From assembly GCA_050301795.1 (NCBI GenBank), contig JBNKZU010000003.1, positions 35,229 through 99,228 of the forward strand: a DNA stretch of 64,000 bases, read 5' to 3'. The position numbers and the translations under genes were made by a program. The DNA comes from JBNKZU01 sp050301795. Its GTDB lineage: Bacteria; Pseudomonadota; Gammaproteobacteria; Thiohalomonadales; Thiohalomonadaceae. This document shows positions 52,598 through 62,418 of the stretch, piece after piece (positions within the stretch are counted from its first letter, which is position 1; each line of letters opens with the position of its first letter). The notes beneath the pieces are model-generated. The model did no database searches. It was not told the origin of the DNA and saw only the letters and a program-made list of their open reading frames with translations.

Positions 52598-53466
52598 TAC
52601 GACGGTGTTAGCCCATCCATACCAAACTGAGCACACTTTGCGGCGGCCAGTTTTGATGCCATTGTCATTGCTGTTAACGCATCATCACGTTCGGCAAGGC
52701 TTGAGATCACTCCGGCGTTATAGACATCCCCAGCACCAATGGTGTCGACAACAGCGCTAATCTTTTCAGGGGGAATCTGGAACAGCTCTCCCTGATCGTA
52801 TCCATACGCACCTTCTGCCCCCCATGTGCAACTGATGATTTGATCCGGATGGTTTTTGCCCATAGTACGAACCAGTGCTTCAGCGCTATTAAAACCGGCG
52901 TCCTCAGCATAGTGGTGTGAGAATAGCAGTAGGGTTGCATCATCAAAGAGCGATTCAATATTGTCACGTGGCTTCTCAACTTCCAGAGAATAGCGCAGAT
53001 ATGATGCCTCACTGTTGATTCGGGCGATCATCTTTTTGAGTTCACTAACATTACGACCCTCAAAATGGATCCAGTTGTACTCTTCAATATCTAACTTTTT
53101 AAAGGTTTTGAACGAAAGTTCAGGGATTTCCCGATGATGAACAATCGTGCGACTACCGTTATCCTGACTTAATGAGATATACGAGGTCGGAGTTACACCG
53201 CCTTTTACACGCTCTGCTTTAGAAAAGTTCACCTGATATTGATTAAAGGTGTTTTCAATAATCGCGCTATTTGCATCGTCTGCAAGAGTACCGATCCAGG
53301 TAACCTTATGCCCTAGCATTGAGAGAACAATTGCAGTATTGGCACTGTTCCCGCCCATCGCAATGGTTTGTGATTCTGCGCGAACCTCATCATCCTCCTG
53401 AGGGGTGGTGTTAACATGATTGATGATGTCTACCGTCGCATTACCAACAACAAGTATCTTTTTCAC
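52597..53466 (-). CDS. PfkB-family sugar kinase
   Basis: A 289-residue ribokinase-like kinase. The N-terminal VVGNATVDIINHV and MGGNSANTAIVLSMLG substrate block and the C-terminal VVDTIGAGDVYNAGVI (catalytic GAGD Asp) are intact. The closest general pattern is ketohexokinase-like. The substrate is not determinable from the window. It overlaps queG by 4 bp and mobA by 1 bp, in the middle of a molybdenum-cofactor operon. Confidence 0.82.
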   Translation of the reverse strand: MKKILVVGNATVDIINHVNTTPQEDDEVRAESQTIAMGGNSANTAIVLSMLGHKVTWIGTLADDANSAIIENTFNQYQVNFSKAERVKGGVTPTSYISLSQDNGSRTIVHHREIPELSFKTFKKLDIEEYNWIHFEGRNVSELKKMIARINSEASYLRYSLEVEKPRDNIESLFDDATLLLFSHHYAEDAGFNSAEALVRTMGKNHPDQIISCTWGAEGAYGYDQGELFQIPPEKISAVVDTIGAGDVYNAGVISSLAERDDALTAMTMASKLAAAKCAQFGMDGLTPS

Positions 53467-54518
53467 GCCTTAGCTCCTAATCGATCAAGCGCCCAGATTA
53501 TATGCTCTTTTACTAAAGATGATGTATTAGATAATTGAGCCCGTAAAGCATCAATCATCTTCGGATTTCCACTGTTGCCCATAGCAACTGCAAGGTTTCG
53601 TTGCCACTGCTGATAACCGAGTCGTCTTATAGCGCTTCCTTCGGTTTTTTCAAGAAAGGTTGTCTCATCCCACGCAAATAGTTCGAGGAGTTCAGCCCGA
53701 TCCAGTCGGTGACGCGGTAGAAAATCGGTTTCATGACTAAGGTGTGAAAAGCGATTCCAGGGACAGACCAACTGGCAGTCATCACACCCGAAGATACGAT
53801 TACCGATGCCCGCTCTCAATTCCATTGGGATGACCCCTTTGTGCTCGATTGTCAGGTAGGAGATACAGCGTCGACTATCCAGTTTGTAGGGTGCAACAAT
53901 TGCTTGTGTCGGACAGATATCAATACAGCGTGTACAGCGACCACAGTGATCCTGCTCTTCATGGCTGTTTTGCAGAGCAAGGTCAGTGTAGATCTCACCT
54001 AAAAAGAACCATGACCCCTGATTGCGGCTGACCAGATTGGTGTGTTTACCAACCCAACCAAGGCCGGCCAGTTGTGCGATGGGTTTTTCCATTACTGGAG
54101 CGCTATCGACAAAAACACGCCACTGATACGAACCGACACGCTGTTCAATGGCCTGTGCAAGCTGATTAAGACGCCTTCGCAGAAGCTTGTGATAGTCACG
54201 ACCAAGCCCATAACGTGAAATCACGGCATGTGTCTGGTCATCCAGGATCTCGTCAATCGGGTGAGTGTTAGCTGTGAGGTAATTCATCGAAACCGAGATA
54301 ATGGAACGTGTTTGTGGTAGCAATTCATCTGGGCGGGAGCGCTTAGTACCATGTGCAGACATATATTCCATCTCACCGTGGTAGCTGCTATCAAGCCATT
54401 TAATGAGACGTGCCTCAGCCTGACCCAGATCAATGTGGGTAATACCACACTGCTCAAAGCCGTGCTCCAGTGCAAGTTGTTTAATCGTCTCCGTTGAGAG
54501 TGAGTGCTGCTTATTCAT
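53463..54518 (-). CDS. queG: Epoxyqueuosine reductase QueG
   Basis: Cobalamin- and Fe-S-dependent reductase for the last step of queuosine synthesis in tRNA. About 351 residues from ATG 54518 (MNKQHSLSTE); an in-frame start at 54545 would add nine. Two [4Fe-4S] motifs are visible: CGRCTRCIDICPTQAIV and CDDCQLVCPWNRF. The HEAT-like C terminus (GNSGNPKMIDALRAQL) is present. It heads the minus-strand operon and is divergent from the nupC-nnr-tsaE group, which resembles the E. coli queG/nnr/tsaE/amiB locus. Confidence 0.94.
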   Translation of the reverse strand: MNKQHSLSTETIKQLALEHGFEQCGITHIDLGQAEARLIKWLDSSYHGEMEYMSAHGTKRSRPDELLPQTRSIISVSMNYLTANTHPIDEILDDQTHAVISRYGLGRDYHKLLRRRLNQLAQAIEQRVGSYQWRVFVDSAPVMEKPIAQLAGLGWVGKHTNLVSRNQGSWFFLGEIYTDLALQNSHEEQDHCGRCTRCIDICPTQAIVAPYKLDSRRCISYLTIEHKGVIPMELRAGIGNRIFGCDDCQLVCPWNRFSHLSHETDFLPRHRLDRAELLELFAWDETTFLEKTEGSAIRRLGYQQWQRNLAVAMGNSGNPKMIDALRAQLSNTSSLVKEHIIWALDRLGAKA

Positions 54519-54609
54519 CGCACTATCATATTCCAGGGAAAGCATGGAATCCTAGGAGAAAAAACGATGTCTTGCTGATAATATATGGAAAACAGATAGG
54601 AGCAGTTTA

Positions 54610-55137
54610 TTGAGCGGTGCAATCCAACAACTTAATGTGCAATTCGATCCCCTGGAGGATCGTCTGGTGCTTAGAATTCTTAGCAATACCAACGATGAGT
54701 TAAGGCTTTGGTTGACCAGACGTTTTACTCGTCTGTTGCTGGGTGTGCTTGATCAGTTGATTGACTCGAATGATCAGTCACCTTATGCAGATCAAATGAA
54801 GGAGTTCAAGCGTGACGCTGCATTATCGGGAAGCAATTTTGATGATCAATATCGCGGAGATCAGCAGACCGCTTATCCACTCGGTGAGAAGCCCTTGCTG
54901 GTTTCACGCATCGACTATAAAAAACTTGAAGATGGGAACACCTTACTAACACTCGGCCAAGAGGGTGAGGGTGGACAGAGCATTAGCATCAATCTGAATC
55001 ATACGATGTTACATGCACTGATAAAGTTGCTACTTACCGGCGGGCAATCTGCTGAATGGGAGTTGGGAAAACCCTCATTACCCACTGCGGCCAAAGAGGG
55101 TAAACCACAAACGAAGTCAACAAAGATCCTTCACTAA
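54610..55137 (+). CDS. Hypothetical cytoplasmic protein upstream of nupC
   Basis: 175 residues starting at TTG 54610. It has a likely alpha/beta arrangement: VQFDPLEDRLVLRILSNT, LRLWLTRRFTRLLLGVLDQL, a polar disordered middle, LLVSRIDYKKLEDGNTLLTL, then ISINLNHTMLHALIKLLLTG. There is no membrane segment. Its stop overlaps the nupC start by one base. I do not recognise the family with certainty. Confidence 0.65.
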   Translation: MSGAIQQLNVQFDPLEDRLVLRILSNTNDELRLWLTRRFTRLLLGVLDQLIDSNDQSPYADQMKEFKRDAALSGSNFDDQYRGDQQTAYPLGEKPLLVSRIDYKKLEDGNTLLTLGQEGEGGQSISINLNHTMLHALIKLLLTGGQSAEWELGKPSLPTAAKEGKPQTKSTKILH

Positions 55138-56381
55138 TGACCATTGTTCACGGACTCTTTGGCCTGACGATATTAACCCTGTTGGCCTGGCTGATGAGTG
55201 AGTCACGATCTCACGTTAAGGTTAAAGGTGTTTTGGTTGGGATTGGATTGCAAATAATTCTGGCGTTACTGTTTTTAAAGATTCCGGCATCAAAGCAGAT
55301 CTTTGTTGCGCTCAACGCAATAGTTATGTCACTTCAACAAGCAACTGAGGCGGGGACAGGATTTGTTTTTGGCTATCTGGGTGGTGGAAACGCGCCATTT
55401 GAGATTACTGACCCTGGCAGCAGTTTTATTTTAGCCTTCCGTGCCTTGCCGTTGGTTTTAGTGGTTAGTGCGCTTTCGGCACTACTGTTTCATTGGCGCA
55501 TATTGCCTGTGGTGGTTAATCTCTTCTCCTGGTTACTACAAAAGAGTTTCGGTATTGGTGGTGCACTTGGTTTGAGTGCTGCAGCCAATATCTTTATCGG
55601 AATGACTGAAGCACCACTATTGGTTAGACCCTATCTTGCACGTTTAAGTCGAAGTGAGATGTTTGCCGTAATGAGTTGTGGCATGGCAACGATTGCTGGA
55701 ACAGTCATGGTACTTTACGGCTCAATTCTGGGTCAGATAATCCCTGATGCAATTGGGCACATTTTGGTAGCATCACTGATTAGCGCCCCTGCTGCATTAA
55801 TGATTGCACGGGTGATGGTGCCGGAGAAAGAGGGCTTTATCCCTGCCGATGCTAAACTGGTTTATGAAAACAGTAGCGCCATGGATGCGCTAACCAAGGG
55901 TACGGTTAACGGCGTGCAACTGCTGATGAATATCGTGGCAATGCTGGTGGTGTTTGTTGCCTTGGTTCACTTGGCTAATCAGTTAATATCACTCCTGCCC
56001 AATGTTGGCGCTGAGCCTTTATCGCTTCAGCGTCTACTCGGTTGGGTCATGGCACCATTGGTTTGGTTGATTGGTATACCATGGTCAGAGGCGGTCACAG
56101 CTGGATCACTGATGGGAATCAAAACCGTATTGAATGAACTGCTTGCCTATATCCAGTTATCACAAACCCCTGTGGATTCACTATCGCCACGCAGTCAACT
56201 GATAATGACCTATGCCCTATGTGGTTTTGCAAACTTCGGTAGCCTCGGCATTATGATAGGTGGTCTTGGTGTGATGGTTCCTGAGCGGCGAAATGAAGTT
56301 GTTGCGCTTGGTTTAAAGTCATTGGTTGCAGGAACATTGGCAACCTTAATGACCGGAGCTGTTGTTGGGATGATGATTTAG
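55137..56381 (+). CDS. nupC: NupC-type concentrative nucleoside transporter
   Basis: A 414-residue inner-membrane H+ or Na+/nucleoside symporter of the CNT family. The signature elements are present: GYLGGGNAPF, LRALPLVLVVSAL-like helix (FRALPLVLVVSALSALLFHW), the SAAANIFIGMTEAPLLVRPYL nucleoside-binding block (SAAANIFIGMTEAP), MSCGMATIAGTVMVLYG, and CGFANFGSLGIMIGGLG near the end. It overlaps the preceding hypothetical gene by one base and is followed by nnr after 2 bp. Confidence 0.93.
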   Translation: MTIVHGLFGLTILTLLAWLMSESRSHVKVKGVLVGIGLQIILALLFLKIPASKQIFVALNAIVMSLQQATEAGTGFVFGYLGGGNAPFEITDPGSSFILAFRALPLVLVVSALSALLFHWRILPVVVNLFSWLLQKSFGIGGALGLSAAANIFIGMTEAPLLVRPYLARLSRSEMFAVMSCGMATIAGTVMVLYGSILGQIIPDAIGHILVASLISAPAALMIARVMVPEKEGFIPADAKLVYENSSAMDALTKGTVNGVQLLMNIVAMLVVFVALVHLANQLISLLPNVGAEPLSLQRLLGWVMAPLVWLIGIPWSEAVTAGSLMGIKTVLNELLAYIQLSQTPVDSLSPRSQLIMTYALCGFANFGSLGIMIGGLGVMVPERRNEVVALGLKSLVAGTLATLMTGAVVGMMI

Positions 56382-56383
56382 AT

Positions 56384-57889
56384 ATGGATAGTTCTGTGAT
56401 CGAACAATTGCCATTATCACTCTATCGTAGTGCACAGGTACAGCATCTGGATCAGATAGCGATCCGTGAATTCAATATTGCCGGAAGTCGACTAATGACA
56501 AGAGCCGGTCGTGCGACATTTGCGCTCATACAGCAACGATATCCACAGCACACCTCAATCACACTCCTTTGTGGTGCCGGTAATAATGCAGGAGACGGTT
56601 ATATCGTTGCCGCACTTGCTCAAGAGTCGGGCTATCAGGTTGAACTCTACTATCTTCGCAATCCAGAGGATCTCACTGGTGATGCCCTAGGTGCCTATCA
56701 ATGGGCGATAAGGGCTGGCGTTGCTATGGATAGATATTCTGAGAACACTCTGTTTCGTGGAGATTTAATTGTTGACGCAATACTTGGCACCGGGCTAAAA
56801 GATAACCTGACCGGGTTGTGGCAACACGCAGTCGAGAACTGCAACACATCCTCAAAACCGGTGGTTGCGGTGGATATCCCATCGGGTTTAAACGGCGATA
56901 GCGGCTCGGTGATGGGGGCAGCCATTAAAGCTGATGCTACTATCTCCTTTATCGGGCTTAAGCAGGGACTCTTTACCGCTGAAGGGCGGCAGATGTGTGG
57001 TGAGATCTTCTTTCATTCGCTTGATATTCCAGATGAGGTCTATTTAAAAGAGAGGCCATCAGCCAAACTACTTAAACCTGATGCGTTGTTGAGACAAATT
57101 AAACCTCGCAGAAAGAGTGCTCATAAAGGTGATCATGGGCGGTTATTGATTGTCGGCGGCAATGCTCAAATGGGTGGTGCGGTAATCATGGCGGCTGAGG
57201 CAGCCGTTCTTGCAGGTGCAGGCTTAGTCTCCATCATTACAGATAAAAACAACCGCAGCGCACTACAGGCACGATTACCTGAGACCATCGTGATGACTGT
57301 GGATGATTCAACTGATATCAGCGAATCGATTCAACAAAGTGATTTTATTGTTGCAGGTCCGGGTATTGGACGTGATCGCTGGGCAGATAATCTCCTGTCA
57401 CAGGTTATCAATAGCGATAGACCACTACTGCTTGATGCTGATGCGCTTTACTATGTTGCAAAAAATCCACTGCATAAGGATAACTGGATCATGACGCCAC
57501 ATCCGGGTGAGGCAGGTTATCTACTCAATACAAACAGCGCCACAATTCAGAGCGATCGATTTAATGCAATAGCGCAGTTACATCAACAGTATGGTGGCAC
57601 ACTGGTCTTAAAAGGGAGTGGAACGCTGGTTTGTTCGAAGCATGGCAAGATTGCTGTGAATGCGACAGGGAATCCTGGACTTGCGGTAGCAGGTTCTGGA
57701 GATGTGCTTGCTGGAGTCATCGCTGCAATAGCTGTTCAAGGCTATGAACATGATCTTGCGGCTCAACTTGGTGTCGCACTGCATGGTGCCAGTGGAGATA
57801 TCCTGGCGCAGCAACAAGGTGAGTTGGGCATTCGTGCGACCGATCTCACTCCTCAAATCAGGTCACTGTTGAATCGTAAAACAATATGA
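56384..57889 (+). CDS. nnr: Bifunctional NAD(P)H-hydrate repair enzyme (epimerase + dehydratase)
   Basis: Repairs hydrated NADH and NADPH. 501 residues: an N-terminal YjeF-N epimerase domain (about 10-215, LCGAGNNAGDGYIVAAL, VDAILGTGL, AVDIPSGLNGDSG) and a C-terminal ribokinase-like dehydratase (about 225-495, KGDHGRLLIVGGNAQMGGAV, GPGIGRD, MTPHPGEAGYLL, VAGSGDVLAGVI). It overlaps tsaE by 4 bp, the common order. Confidence 0.95.
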   Translation: MDSSVIEQLPLSLYRSAQVQHLDQIAIREFNIAGSRLMTRAGRATFALIQQRYPQHTSITLLCGAGNNAGDGYIVAALAQESGYQVELYYLRNPEDLTGDALGAYQWAIRAGVAMDRYSENTLFRGDLIVDAILGTGLKDNLTGLWQHAVENCNTSSKPVVAVDIPSGLNGDSGSVMGAAIKADATISFIGLKQGLFTAEGRQMCGEIFFHSLDIPDEVYLKERPSAKLLKPDALLRQIKPRRKSAHKGDHGRLLIVGGNAQMGGAVIMAAEAAVLAGAGLVSIITDKNNRSALQARLPETIVMTVDDSTDISESIQQSDFIVAGPGIGRDRWADNLLSQVINSDRPLLLDADALYYVAKNPLHKDNWIMTPHPGEAGYLLNTNSATIQSDRFNAIAQLHQQYGGTLVLKGSGTLVCSKHGKIAVNATGNPGLAVAGSGDVLAGVIAAIAVQGYEHDLAAQLGVALHGASGDILAQQQGELGIRATDLTPQIRSLLNRKTI

Positions 57890-58359
57890 CGTCCGTCACC
57901 TGCAACCTTAACACCTTTGAACAGACCGAATCTCTCGGGGCGATGCTTGCAGCGTGTTGTCAACACGGGGCTCAAATTGAACTCTATGGCGATCTCGGCG
58001 TGGGTAAAACAACCCTGGTTAGGGGGTTTTTACACTCATTGGGGCATCAAGGCGCGGTAAAAAGTCCGACCTATACCCTGGTTGAGCCATATATTGTTAA
58101 TGAGCGTAGCGTCTATCATTTTGATCTCTATCGACTGGGTGACCCCGGGGAGTTGGAATACCTTGGATTTCGGGATTATCTCGATCCGAAAGCAATCTCG
58201 CTTATCGAATGGCCTCAGCGTGGTCAGGGGATGTTACCGATTGCGGATATCAAGATAAGCATGAGTTACCACGGTGATGGGAGGAGTGTCGATCTCGAAT
58301 CCTTTACCGAACGTGGTGAGGCAATGCTTCACTGCTTAGAGCTAGAAAAGATCATCTAA
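57886..58359 (+). CDS. tsaE: tRNA threonylcarbamoyladenosine biosynthesis ATPase TsaE
   Basis: ATPase that regenerates the TsaB-TsaD complex in t6A synthesis. 157 residues, Walker A ELYGDLGVGKTTLVRGFL, KSPTYTLVEPY, VYHFDLYRL and IEWPQRGQG motifs. It is coupled to nnr and lies upstream of a cell-wall amidase, the conserved gammaproteobacterial order; mutL, usually next, is not in the window. Confidence 0.95.
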   Translation: MTSVTCNLNTFEQTESLGAMLAACCQHGAQIELYGDLGVGKTTLVRGFLHSLGHQGAVKSPTYTLVEPYIVNERSVYHFDLYRLGDPGELEYLGFRDYLDPKAISLIEWPQRGQGMLPIADIKISMSYHGDGRSVDLESFTERGEAMLHCLELEKII

Positions 58360-58497
58360 GCCCTTCAAAAATATCAGATAATTTTGCTCAGAAGTTGACA
58401 AATATGTTGTTCTGGTATTAAGTTACATTATAAAGTTAAGTAAAACTAATAAGTAATAAGCGTAACTTACTGAAATCAATAGACAAAATGGCATAGC

Positions 58498-59802
58498 ATG
58501 AAGCAATACCATCTTATAAAAATATCATTTTTGGCACTGATACTACTACTATCAGGCCAAAATGCTCTCGCTCAGCAGAATAGGCTGGAAGGTCTGCGTA
58601 TGTGGCAGGCACCCGATCAAACTCGTCTCGTTTTTGATGTTCAAAAACCGGTCGATCACAAGATATTTACGCTTGATCGCCCTGATCGTGTTGTTATCGA
58701 CTTATCAAGCATTGAGCTAGCTGCCGATATCGCTAAACAGGATATTGCCAAAACAAATCTCAAACGGATTCGTTCAGCACAGCGTGAAAACGGACAACTT
58801 CGCATCGTGTTGGACATGAAGGAGAAGGTGACGACCAAGAGCTACCTTCTTGCACCGAACGCACAATATGGACACCGATTAGTTGTCGAACTGTCGCCCA
58901 AAGATGCTGCACAGAAAACCAAAACCTACCAAAGTGTGAATCAAGGTAAACGCGATATAATCATTGCGATTGATGCGGGTCATGGTGGTGAGGATCCTGG
59001 CGCTGTTGGGCCAAATAAGGTCTACGAAAAAGATGTTGCACTTGCGATATCCAAAGAGTTGAAGAAGCTCATCGATCAGGAAAAAGGGCTAAAGGCTTTT
59101 CTGATTCGAGATGGTGACTATTTTATTCCCCTGCGAAAACGTGTGAAGAAGGCGCGGGAGATGAAAGCGGATTTAATGATATCCATTCATGCGGATAGCT
59201 TTTCAGACCGTTCAGCCAAAGGCGCATCAATCTATACACTCTCACCAAGCGGCGCAAGTTCAGAGCAAGCACGTCGATTGGCAGAAAAAGAGAATAACTC
59301 TGACCTTATCGGTGGCGTGAGCCTAGATGATAAGGATGATCTTTTGGCTTCAGTGCTGCTGGATCTATCGCAGACAGCAACAATTGAGGCAAGTACCGAT
59401 ATCGCCTCTCGTGTATTAAGCCGTCTTAAGCGTGTCGCCAAGATCCATAAAAGACAGGTTGGTCAGGCATCATTTATGGTGCTTAAATCACCCGATGTTC
59501 CATCAATATTGATTGAGACCGCATTTATCTCTAACCCAAGCGAGGAGCGCAAGCTAAAAAGTCGGTCTCATCAACAGAAACTGGCAAAAGAGATTGTCAA
59601 TGGCGTAAGGAGTTTCTTTGCCTCTAACCCACCACCAGGAACACTACTGGCGGCATCTCAGAAGCACATTATTAGTCGCGGTGAGACGCTATCCGGTATA
59701 GCCAAGCAGTATCAGGTGAGCATGAGTCAGATCAAGGCTGCGAATAACTTAAATACAAATCGGCTTCTTGTTGGAAAGGTTTTAACGATTCCCAATATTT
59801 GA
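58498..59802 (+). CDS. Periplasmic N-acetylmuramoyl-L-alanine amidase with AMIN and LysM domains (AmiB/AmiC type)
   Basis: Cleaves septal peptidoglycan during cell separation. 434 residues: a Sec signal peptide (ISFLALILLLSGQNALAQ), AMIN domain (about 30-135), zinc-dependent Amidase_3 catalytic domain (about 155-375; IDAGHGGEDPGAVG, SIHADSF, ILIETAFISNPSEE with the ligands and catalytic Glu), and a C-terminal LysM (HIISRGETLSGIAKQYQVSM, 386-434). The LysM makes it AmiB-like. A TTGACA (58395-58400) upstream suggests its own promoter as well. Confidence 0.94.
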   Translation: MKQYHLIKISFLALILLLSGQNALAQQNRLEGLRMWQAPDQTRLVFDVQKPVDHKIFTLDRPDRVVIDLSSIELAADIAKQDIAKTNLKRIRSAQRENGQLRIVLDMKEKVTTKSYLLAPNAQYGHRLVVELSPKDAAQKTKTYQSVNQGKRDIIIAIDAGHGGEDPGAVGPNKVYEKDVALAISKELKKLIDQEKGLKAFLIRDGDYFIPLRKRVKKAREMKADLMISIHADSFSDRSAKGASIYTLSPSGASSEQARRLAEKENNSDLIGGVSLDDKDDLLASVLLDLSQTATIEASTDIASRVLSRLKRVAKIHKRQVGQASFMVLKSPDVPSILIETAFISNPSEERKLKSRSHQQKLAKEIVNGVRSFFASNPPPGTLLAASQKHIISRGETLSGIAKQYQVSMSQIKAANNLNTNRLLVGKVLTIPNI

Positions 59803-59895
59803 TGCACCGTCATCAATTCTTCAAATATTTACCATCAAATTGTCATAATTGATTTATAAGCTTCTTGCTCACAGACATAATGATGAGAGAAGTTT

Positions 59896-61638
59896 ATGGT
59901 CAATATCGAAAAGGTACTAAAAGACCAAAATCTACCACTGATGCAGTATCCAGGATCACAGTGGCTAATAAATTTTCTTAAAGTGATGGTTAGAGAGGAT
60001 GAGATTAATGCCTTCATAGATCAGAACCAACACCTTCAAGGCTTTGCTTTTCTCGACAAGGTTTTGGAACATTTTGATTTTAGTTATCAGGTATCAAACA
60101 AGTCTCTAAATAATATTCCAGCCGAGGGTCGGGTTATTATTGTTGCCAACCATCCGATTGGTTCACTTGATGGTTTGGCGTTGCTAAAGCTCGTTCGCAC
60201 AGTAAGATCAGATGTCAGAATTGTTGCAAATGATCTGCTTAGCCAGATCACTCCGTTAAAACCACTGTTTTTACCGGTTGATGTAAGCTCTGATCCTAAA
60301 ACCTACAAGAAGTGTCAAATCAGAGCTATGCATGAGGTTTTAAAGAAAGAGGAGGCACTAGTTATCTTTCCTGCTGGAGAGGTTTCAAGAATCAGACCAA
60401 ACGGAGTGCGTGATGGTCAATGGAGAAAAGGGTTTATAAGACTGGCCAAGCATACCAGCACTCCAATACTACCGATCTATATTGATGCGAAGAATTCACT
60501 GACCTTTTATAGTCTATCTGCAATCTATAAACCCTTTGGTACGGCAATGTTATCGCACGAGATGTTCAATAAAATGAAGCAGAACATCACATTTTATATC
60601 GGCAATCCGGTTCCAGTATCTGAGTTGAATGCTAGTGAAAATAGTAATCTTGCTTTAGCAAAACGCTTTAGAAAACATATCTATCAATTGGGAAAGAAAA
60701 AACCAAAACTACAGTTCAATACCATCAGAACCATCGCACATCCATCACATCGAAGAGCATTAAAGCGTGAATTATTCGAATCACAGTTATTGGGAAGTAC
60801 TGAAGATGAGAAGTTGATCTTCCTTTTTGATTATAAGCCCGACTCACCAGTAATGCATGAAATCGGACGGCTTCGTGAATTATCGTTTAGAAGCGTAGAA
60901 GAGGGTACAGGAACTTCACTTGATATTGATGTTTATGATAGCTATTACCGACACATTATTTTATGGGATGAAAAGGCGTTAGAGATTGTCGGTGCATATC
61001 GTTTAGGTGAATGCCAGAGGATTATTGAAAGCAAAGGGATTGAAGGCTTGTATATCAACGATTTGTTCGAGATTAAAGAACCACTAACTCAAAAGTTGAC
61101 ATATAGCGTTGAGCTTGGAAGAAGCTTTGTACAGCCGCGATATTGGGGTAAACGTGGTTTAGATTATCTTTGGTATGGTATCGGTGCTTACCTTCGTCAA
61201 AATCCTCATATTAAATACCTAATCGGTCCAGTGAGCCTATCACGTAGTTACCCCTTACCTGCGCGAGAATTGATTATCTCATTTTATGCACAACAGTTTG
61301 GAACACCTGACGAGATTGCAAAAGCCAGGGTTCCATTTGTCCTTTCAGATAGCGCGATAACCCGCGCACAACAACTGTTTGCAGGTGAGTATAAAGCGGC
61401 ATATACGAATCTAAATGCTTCTCTTTCAGAATATGGTGTCAAGGTTCCGACACTCTATAAACAGTATGCGGAGATATGCGATAAAGGCGGAGTACATGTC
61501 TACGCATTTAATATCGATAAGGATTTCGGGGAGTGCATTGATAGCCTCATTTTAATTGAATTAAATATGCTAAAGCAGAAGAAACGTGACCGGTACATCG
61601 GACGGGATCTTGAATATGTTGAGCAAAAGCTTGCTTGA
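59896..61638 (+). CDS. olsF: OlsF-like bifunctional ornithine lipid synthase
   Basis: 580 residues. The N-terminal half is a PlsC-type O-acyltransferase: NHPIGSLDG with His86 and Asp92, and FPAGEVSRIRPNGVRDG from 158. The C-terminal half (about 295-560) is a GNAT-like N-acyltransferase of the OlsB/hemolysin-acyltransferase kind (IGRLRELSFRSVEEGTGT, DIDVYDSYYRHIILWD, GAYRLGECQRI, ELGRSFVQPRYWGKRGLDYL). This fused arrangement is that of OlsF, which makes ornithine lipids alone without olsA/olsB. It likely alters the membrane under phosphate limitation; no Pho box was identified. Confidence 0.8.
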   Translation: MVNIEKVLKDQNLPLMQYPGSQWLINFLKVMVREDEINAFIDQNQHLQGFAFLDKVLEHFDFSYQVSNKSLNNIPAEGRVIIVANHPIGSLDGLALLKLVRTVRSDVRIVANDLLSQITPLKPLFLPVDVSSDPKTYKKCQIRAMHEVLKKEEALVIFPAGEVSRIRPNGVRDGQWRKGFIRLAKHTSTPILPIYIDAKNSLTFYSLSAIYKPFGTAMLSHEMFNKMKQNITFYIGNPVPVSELNASENSNLALAKRFRKHIYQLGKKKPKLQFNTIRTIAHPSHRRALKRELFESQLLGSTEDEKLIFLFDYKPDSPVMHEIGRLRELSFRSVEEGTGTSLDIDVYDSYYRHIILWDEKALEIVGAYRLGECQRIIESKGIEGLYINDLFEIKEPLTQKLTYSVELGRSFVQPRYWGKRGLDYLWYGIGAYLRQNPHIKYLIGPVSLSRSYPLPARELIISFYAQQFGTPDEIAKARVPFVLSDSAITRAQQLFAGEYKAAYTNLNASLSEYGVKVPTLYKQYAEICDKGGVHVYAFNIDKDFGECIDSLILIELNMLKQKKRDRYIGRDLEYVEQKLA

Positions 61639-61741
61639 TATGTCATGAGTGGTTTAAGCAAATCGACATCAACTGTTCATCATAATGTCATATAGCAGGA
61701 CTACTCTTTGAATTGAAAATATAGATGTTAAGAGAAATCAC

Positions 61742-62119
61742 ATGGACACTAATCAAAAAATACAAGAGCTATCAGACAAACTGATCTTTAATGTGGAGAG
61801 AAGCTACCACCACTTGAACTCAAAAGAGATGAAGGCGACATTTATTCGTATGATCCATCGAGAAGATGTCTTCTACCTTGATCTCATCAACTCAACTAGT
61901 CGTGATGTGCTTGAGCAACTGGAAATACTAAAAAAGCTGCTCGACAGATATGATGCACTCTTTGAGATACTTAATAGTTCGGTGCAATCAGATGATAAGG
62001 ATAGCCTGCTGGTGGGTACACAGCGGATCTTTAGTAAAAGGGTGTACGATATTTTTCAGCAGATCGCCTTTAACATAGAGCCAGCTCAAGGAAGCCGGTT
62101 ATGGCTAAATGCGCAATAG
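61742..62119 (+). CDS. Small helical protein, paralogue A
   Basis: 125 residues, all-helical in appearance, no signal or membrane segment. MDTNQKIQELSDKLIFNVE at the N terminus, then KKLLDRYDALFEILN and a C-terminal RIFSKRVYDIFQQIAFNIEP. It is clearly homologous to the gene at 62419-62778 along its full length. Family not recognised. Confidence 0.65.
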   Translation: MDTNQKIQELSDKLIFNVERSYHHLNSKEMKATFIRMIHREDVFYLDLINSTSRDVLEQLEILKKLLDRYDALFEILNSSVQSDDKDSLLVGTQRIFSKRVYDIFQQIAFNIEPAQGSRLWLNAQ

Positions 62120-62418
62120 CTATTACCTGTTACCCTTCATAATCGCCACGCACATCATTTAATCCCAACCTGAGATAGCAGCAATTAATCGCCACCACGC
62201 CTTGAGCATTGTTTAACCTCATCTATATCAATGTGGGTGAGAGTAGTCTGAGAGCAGGATGCGTTAGGGATTGCTTCAGAACATTAGCTTGATTCTTAAA
62301 ATATTATTGCTACGCTTTAGTCACAATCAAACAATAATCAGAATATAGACACATCGTGTGAATTCTTTATCTCAAGGGTATGAAGCAGTGCATCAATGCG
62401 ACATGACAAGGGTTAGGA
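62120..62418. other. Gap between the two paralogues
   Basis: A 299-bp AT-rich stretch with no supportable ORF, RNA or strong dyad. It presumably contains the promoter of the second paralogue. Confidence 0.5.

Noticed and set aside
61639..61741. GTTC-N7-TGTC near-match as another LexA box
   Set aside because: Second half-site is mismatched, no promoter is aligned with it and the downstream gene has no known SOS link.
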